This document shows, piece after piece, positions 60,312 through 64,000 of a DNA stretch of 64,000 bases. The notes beneath the pieces were generated by a model. The model saw nothing but the letters and a program-made list of their open reading frames with translations. It did not search any database and had not been told where the DNA came from. The DNA is taken from the NCBI GenBank assembly GCA_028285005.1, contig JANQQP010000003.1, forward strand, positions 1-64,000, in the 5' to 3' direction. Source of the stretch: Dehalococcoidia bacterium (GTDB lineage Bacteria > Chloroflexota > Dehalococcoidia > Lucifugimonadales > Lucifugimonadaceae). Made by a program: the position numbers and the translations under genes. Every line of letters starts with the position of its first letter. Position 1 is the first letter of the stretch.

Positions 60312-62786
60312 ATGATCAAGGCAAATCGATTCTCGCCTGTCGGCCTCTTCGTACTGCTTGCGGCTGTTGCTGTAAGCACCGCGGTAGCCGTGAGCGGTCT
60401 TTCAGCACAGACAACGCTGGGGATTGAGTTCAGGGACGATTCGAGTGATGACGCGGCGATAACCGAGATTGTGCTGGATGGCGGAGTCGACGATTTTCAG
60501 GTCGTCCAGGTTCATATCACCGGAACCATTGACCCGGATGTGAACGCAGTCCAGGTTTCGATAGAGCACGACGATTCGATCGTTTCGATCACGCCAAGCA
60601 CCGATCCGCTGGCGCCGTTCTGTGATGGCGCGTTTGTAAGCCCTTTTGTTGCTCCTTCGGGCCGAGACGAGTCAGACCAGCTATCGTGGTTCGTCTGCGG
60701 GCTAAACGGCAGCGTCGGCACACCGTCGACCGGCCTGATCATGAATCTGCTCATCACCCGCGAATCGACTGGTGAGCCAACACTGACTTTCGTGATGGAT
60801 GGGCTGTTCGAGACGAAATTGGTTGAGCCGGGGCCGCCGACGGAAGAGCACAGGTTCACCTCGTTTGGCTCGCTGACGGTGCTGGAAGCTGCGCCGACGC
60901 CGACACCAGTGCCGACAACGCCATCGGGCGGCGGAGGTGGTGGTGGTAGCGGAGGAGGCGGGTTCATACCAGGACCACCCGCACCGACAGCCACGCCTGC
61001 AGGGCCTGTATTGCTGGCTCCGGGTGTACCGTCAGGTGTGACTGCGACGCCTGTGGTTGATGGCGTGCAGATCAGTTGGGATGCGCCCGATAGTGATGGA
61101 GGCGATGCGATCACCGGCTACCGCGTGCTGGTGATTCCGAGCGCTCAGGTCGTGAATGTGCCTTCAGGACAGACCGAAGTGACAGTTACTGGTCTCGATC
61201 CTGCTCAGGCCTACCAGTTCCAGGTCAACGCATCCAACACAGTTGGCGCGGGGCCGGGATCCCCTCTCACGGCTCCTGTAAGCCCGCTGGAGCCTCTCGG
61301 AGCGCCACAGGGCGTTGCGGCATCACTTGGAGCGGACGGCGTCTCTGCGCTCGTTTCGTGGCAGGCTCCGACCTCTACGGGATCAGGACCGATTACCGGC
61401 TACACGGTGATGTCGGAACCTCCGGTTGGCAGCGGAGTTGCCGTTGAGCCGGATGTGACTTCGGTGACCTTTGAAGGGCTTGCATTCGACACCTCGTATA
61501 CCTTCACCGTGACCGCAAGTAACGCAGACGGTCCAGGCCCGGCTTCCGGCCCAGCAGGGCCTGTTGTGACTGGACCACCGCTTTCGGGCTCGCCCGATGA
61601 TGAGCCGGAGACACCTGAGGGCTCACCTACAAAGCCAGAGATCGATGCAAGTGAAGAGGACCTGGACGATTTTGAGGATGCGATATCGGATGCTTTCGGT
61701 TCGCCAGTAAACCTGGACGACGGCGCTCCGTCCATCACACCTGTTGACGGTGGGCTTGTCGTTGAGTTCCCGATTGAGCCTGGCAGCGAGGCGATGGAAG
61801 CCAGCGGATCGATCAGCTCGACGGTTGGCAATCTGCAACTGGATATCACTGATGGCGCTGGGACGGCGAAGATCCTGATAGATGAAGCTGTTTCGATCAC
61901 GGGTCCAGCGACGCTCGGATCTGACACTGACGCTGTGCAGGTGCAGATAGACGACCCGCAACTGGCGTTTAGCCCTGCCGCTCCAGAAGAGTTCGGCGGT
62001 GGAGGCGGGCTGGTGACGCAGGTGGGCGCAGACTTCGGCGTGGCGATGAATACGCTACCGGATGACATAGGACTGACCGCTGAGTTCATCGAGGATGTCG
62101 CCGAGGTGCCGGATGCCGTAACGTCTTTCCAACTGGCGGCCAGCGATTCAGGCGGCGAGATCGAAGACCCTGAGTCAGATATTGCTTTCGTGGTTGTCGT
62201 GGACAAGCAGGGTGTTTCGAACGACCAGCTTGGCGACAACACCGTGACCCTGACGGTGAGCAGGGCCTGGTATGAAAACCGCCTGATGAGCGGCAAGTCG
62301 ATCTTCATCACCAAGGTCGGGGATGACGGGGCAGTTCACACCTCGGCAGCGACGTGTGAGGTGGATGGAGAGATCGTACGCTGCACAGCGGTGTTCACCG
62401 GCGATGCTGGTGGGTTCTCGCTATTCGGCGTGGTCGCACTACGGCCGGTCGCCGAGGCCTCCACTCCGACGCCAACGCCGACTCCGGCCGCCACGGCTGT
62501 TGCGCCGACTGCCACTCCGACACCGGTGCCTTCACCGACGGCAACGCCATCGCCCATTCCGCCGACCGCGACGGCTGTGCCGGAACCGACGGCGACTCCG
62601 CTAACCCTGGTTGCGCCGACGAGTGACGCTTCGGATGTGCTGAGCAATACAGAGCAGGTTCTGCCTGAGAATGATGACGGCGGCATCCCCGAGTGGGCAC
62701 TGATTTTGATCGTGATTGCCGGGTCCGCTGTCCTGATCCCAGCAGTTGGCGCTGCGTACCGGATTTCGCGTCGGCAGACAGGCTGA
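60312..62786 (+). CDS. Membrane-anchored surface protein with cohesin-like and two FN3 domains
   Basis: This 824-residue protein has an N-terminal signal (LFVLLAAVAVSTAVAVSGL) and a cohesin-like domain (about 35-195). After a Gly-rich hinge come two fibronectin type III domains (PSGVTATPVVDGVQISWDAP and PQGVAASLGADGVSALVSWQ). A large acidic domain of unknown type follows, then a Pro/Thr stalk of TPTP repeats and a C-terminal membrane helix (WALILIVIAGSAVLIPAVGA) with a basic tail. The topology is a surface stalk. It lies 40 bases after the dockerin-like protein, so a cohesin-dockerin-type contact is imaginable. Confidence 0.78.
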   Translation: MIKANRFSPVGLFVLLAAVAVSTAVAVSGLSAQTTLGIEFRDDSSDDAAITEIVLDGGVDDFQVVQVHITGTIDPDVNAVQVSIEHDDSIVSITPSTDPLAPFCDGAFVSPFVAPSGRDESDQLSWFVCGLNGSVGTPSTGLIMNLLITRESTGEPTLTFVMDGLFETKLVEPGPPTEEHRFTSFGSLTVLEAAPTPTPVPTTPSGGGGGGGSGGGGFIPGPPAPTATPAGPVLLAPGVPSGVTATPVVDGVQISWDAPDSDGGDAITGYRVLVIPSAQVVNVPSGQTEVTVTGLDPAQAYQFQVNASNTVGAGPGSPLTAPVSPLEPLGAPQGVAASLGADGVSALVSWQAPTSTGSGPITGYTVMSEPPVGSGVAVEPDVTSVTFEGLAFDTSYTFTVTASNADGPGPASGPAGPVVTGPPLSGSPDDEPETPEGSPTKPEIDASEEDLDDFEDAISDAFGSPVNLDDGAPSITPVDGGLVVEFPIEPGSEAMEASGSISSTVGNLQLDITDGAGTAKILIDEAVSITGPATLGSDTDAVQVQIDDPQLAFSPAAPEEFGGGGGLVTQVGADFGVAMNTLPDDIGLTAEFIEDVAEVPDAVTSFQLAASDSGGEIEDPESDIAFVVVVDKQGVSNDQLGDNTVTLTVSRAWYENRLMSGKSIFITKVGDDGAVHTSAATCEVDGEIVRCTAVFTGDAGGFSLFGVVALRPVAEASTPTPTPTPAATAVAPTATPTPVPSPTATPSPIPPTATAVPEPTATPLTLVAPTSDASDVLSNTEQVLPENDDGGIPEWALILIVIAGSAVLIPAVGAAYRISRRQTG

Positions 62787-62973
62787 TAAAGGTGGCGTTT
62801 CGCCACTGACCTGAACTGAGGATGTCCCTACTTAGCGCGAATTGGCGAAAACATGAGCCACGTGGGTCTGCAAAATGGCCCCGACCGCTGGCGACTAATA
62901 CCAGCCCGTGATATCTACTAGTGCCCGCAAGTGTAGTCGCTGAAAAAGCTCCGAACCTTTTGAAAGAGACCTC

Positions 62974-64000
62974 GTGTTGAAGCTGAGTTCCGAGGAACAG
63001 TTGTTGATCGGCTGCGCGTCATCTGGTGATCACCAAACTGTCACCAGAGCTGCCGAACTGATAAACAACGGCGCGATCTCGTGGGACCGGGTCATGGAAC
63101 TGGCTCACTGGCATCGTATGACCGGTTCTCTATTTGCTTCTATCCGCGACTGTGCCGCTGCTGACCTGGCGCCTGAAGACGAGATGGAACACCTGCGGGT
63201 GCACTACAGGCACACCTCGGTCCGAACTCTCTACATTCGCGCTGAATTCGCGAAGGCTGTGAAGGCTCTGGCCGCCGAAGGCATCGAAGCGATGGCGCTT
63301 AAAGGCGTGGCGCTCCTGGGATGCGCCTACCATGACCCCGGTCGACGCGAGATGGCCGATATCGACCTGTTGGTGAAGCCGGATCTGGCTGACCGTGCTC
63401 AGGAGATCGTGCAGGGCCTCGGATACGAGCCTGTGGGCACGGAGGCTGTTCAAGAGCGCACTCGTGAGGTGCACAGACACCTGCCGAAGCTCCACAACCA
63501 CGAACGAGAACTCTCGTTCGAAGTCCACACACACGTTGTCTCGCCCAGCAGCCCGCTCTATTTCGACATCGAGACTGTGTGGCGGCAGGCCAGGACTACA
63601 GAACTACATGGCGTAGATGTGCTCGTTCCTTCACCGGAACACATGCTCCTGCACCTCTGCCTGCACTTCTTCCTGGACCGTCGGTTCACCAGTGGCTCGA
63701 GCCTGAAGCAGCTGAACGACGTTGCTGCCTATCTGACCGCTGACGATGAGGACGTCGACTGGGACCTGTTCGCCACCGAGGTCGAGGACAAGAGCCTTGA
63801 TGCGCCGGTGTTTACGGTTCTATCGACAGCCGCCACTCTGTTGAGCGCTGACGTTCCTGCTGAAGTGCTGGACCGTCTCAGACCGGCTGAGTATTCGAAG
63901 AAGATGGAGGAGCTGTTCATCCGGCAGCGCATCCTGCGGACGCAGAAGCTCACTGCAACCGAGCTTGTGCCGCACGGTTCTGTCTACACGTTCCGCGCCA
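62974..64000 (+). CDS. Nucleotidyltransferase-family protein (NTP_transf_5-like), 3' end outside window
   Basis: The frame is open from GTG 62974 to the window edge (at least 342 codons). It shows the pattern of the family related to lasso-peptide and surface-glycan nucleotidyltransferases: GIEAMALKGVALLG, then PGRREMADIDLLVKPDL with the Asp-x-Asp pair, and later HMLLHLCLHFF. AAAGAGA precedes the GTG; a TTG at the next codon is equally possible. Members of this family often lie in exopolysaccharide or peptide clusters. The catalytic Asp pair is present, but the function is unknown. Confidence 0.72.
   Translation, partial: MLKLSSEEQLLIGCASSGDHQTVTRAAELINNGAISWDRVMELAHWHRMTGSLFASIRDCAAADLAPEDEMEHLRVHYRHTSVRTLYIRAEFAKAVKALAAEGIEAMALKGVALLGCAYHDPGRREMADIDLLVKPDLADRAQEIVQGLGYEPVGTEAVQERTREVHRHLPKLHNHERELSFEVHTHVVSPSSPLYFDIETVWRQARTTELHGVDVLVPSPEHMLLHLCLHFFLDRRFTSGSSLKQLNDVAAYLTADDEDVDWDLFATEVEDKSLDAPVFTVLSTAATLLSADVPAEVLDRLRPAEYSKKMEELFIRQRILRTQKLTATELVPHGSVYTFRA

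Noticed and set aside
62820-62920. Leader resembling a cyclic-di-GMP riboswitch (GGC..AAA..GCC pieces)
   Set aside because: The conserved core could not be placed in a consistent fold; the similarity is only in short pieces.
1-64000. CRISPR arrays, insertion sequences, phage genes or toxin-antitoxin pairs
   Set aside because: No direct-repeat array, transposase, integrase or recognisable antitoxin fold was found while reading both strands.

Overview
The window most likely comes from a bacterium of the phylum Chloroflexota, close to the marine SAR202 / Dehalococcoidia lineages. The evidence is a complete archaellum-type motility operon next to purely bacterial genes (NarL-type and CheY-type two-component proteins, a NusG paralog, UDP-sugar polysaccharide genes, bacterial SucCD). 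A luciferase-like flavin monooxygenase and an enolase-superfamily dehydratase also lie side by side; expansion of these two families is a known trait of SAR202 genomes. The DNA is moderately GC-rich. GTG and TTG starts are frequent, and 1-4 nt stop/start overlaps are common. No tRNA, rRNA, CRISPR array, insertion sequence or integrase was recognised.

Region 1 (1-12.1 kb): the archaellum operon. In order: two archaellins (the first cut by the window edge, with a terminator between them), a 44-codon coiled-coil ORF, an acidic ArlCDE-like protein, ArlG, two ArlF-like stator proteins, ArlH, ArlI, ArlJ and a very acidic 105-residue protein. A PAS-containing hybrid histidine kinase and a LuxR-type response regulator follow directly, and a strong terminator closes the unit. 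No pre-archaellin peptidase is present.

Region 2 (12.3-17.2 kb): more signalling. A NarL-like protein has lost every phosphorylation residue. A cupin and a methyltransferase follow. A minus-strand group has a membrane sensor kinase between two single-domain receivers.

Region 3 (17.4-37.4 kb): mostly catabolic and housekeeping genes. These include a 2-hydroxyacid dehydrogenase, a HEAT/sigma-4-like protein, a flavin monooxygenase, a galactonate-dehydratase-like enzyme, a large lipoprotein, two HAD hydrolases, a Gfo/Idh/MocA oxidoreductase, a HIT gene broken by an in-frame TAG, two alpha/beta hydrolases, RpiB, a TIM-barrel glycosidase-like protein, a rhodanese, succinyl-CoA synthetase, a membrane-anchored nuclease and a CheX-like phosphatase.

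Region 4 (38.2-64 kb): a long plus-strand surface-glycan locus. It starts with a specialised NusG paralog and a hairpin-containing leader. It continues with an epimerase, glycosyltransferases and a contiguous PglC/PglD/PglE/PglF-like set that could make and load a diacetamido-bacillosamine-type sugar. Then come a YvcK-like protein, more glycosyltransferases, a GNAT-like protein, a polytopic membrane protein, a polysaccharide deacetylase, a UDP-sugar dehydrogenase and a Wzc-like chain-length/ATPase protein with a very large external domain. It ends with two big secreted or anchored proteins carrying cohesin-like, cadherin-like, FN3 and dockerin-like modules, and a partial nucleotidyltransferase. 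Together the window describes a bacterium that swims with an archaeal-type rotary filament under two-component control and builds a glycan and protein coat.
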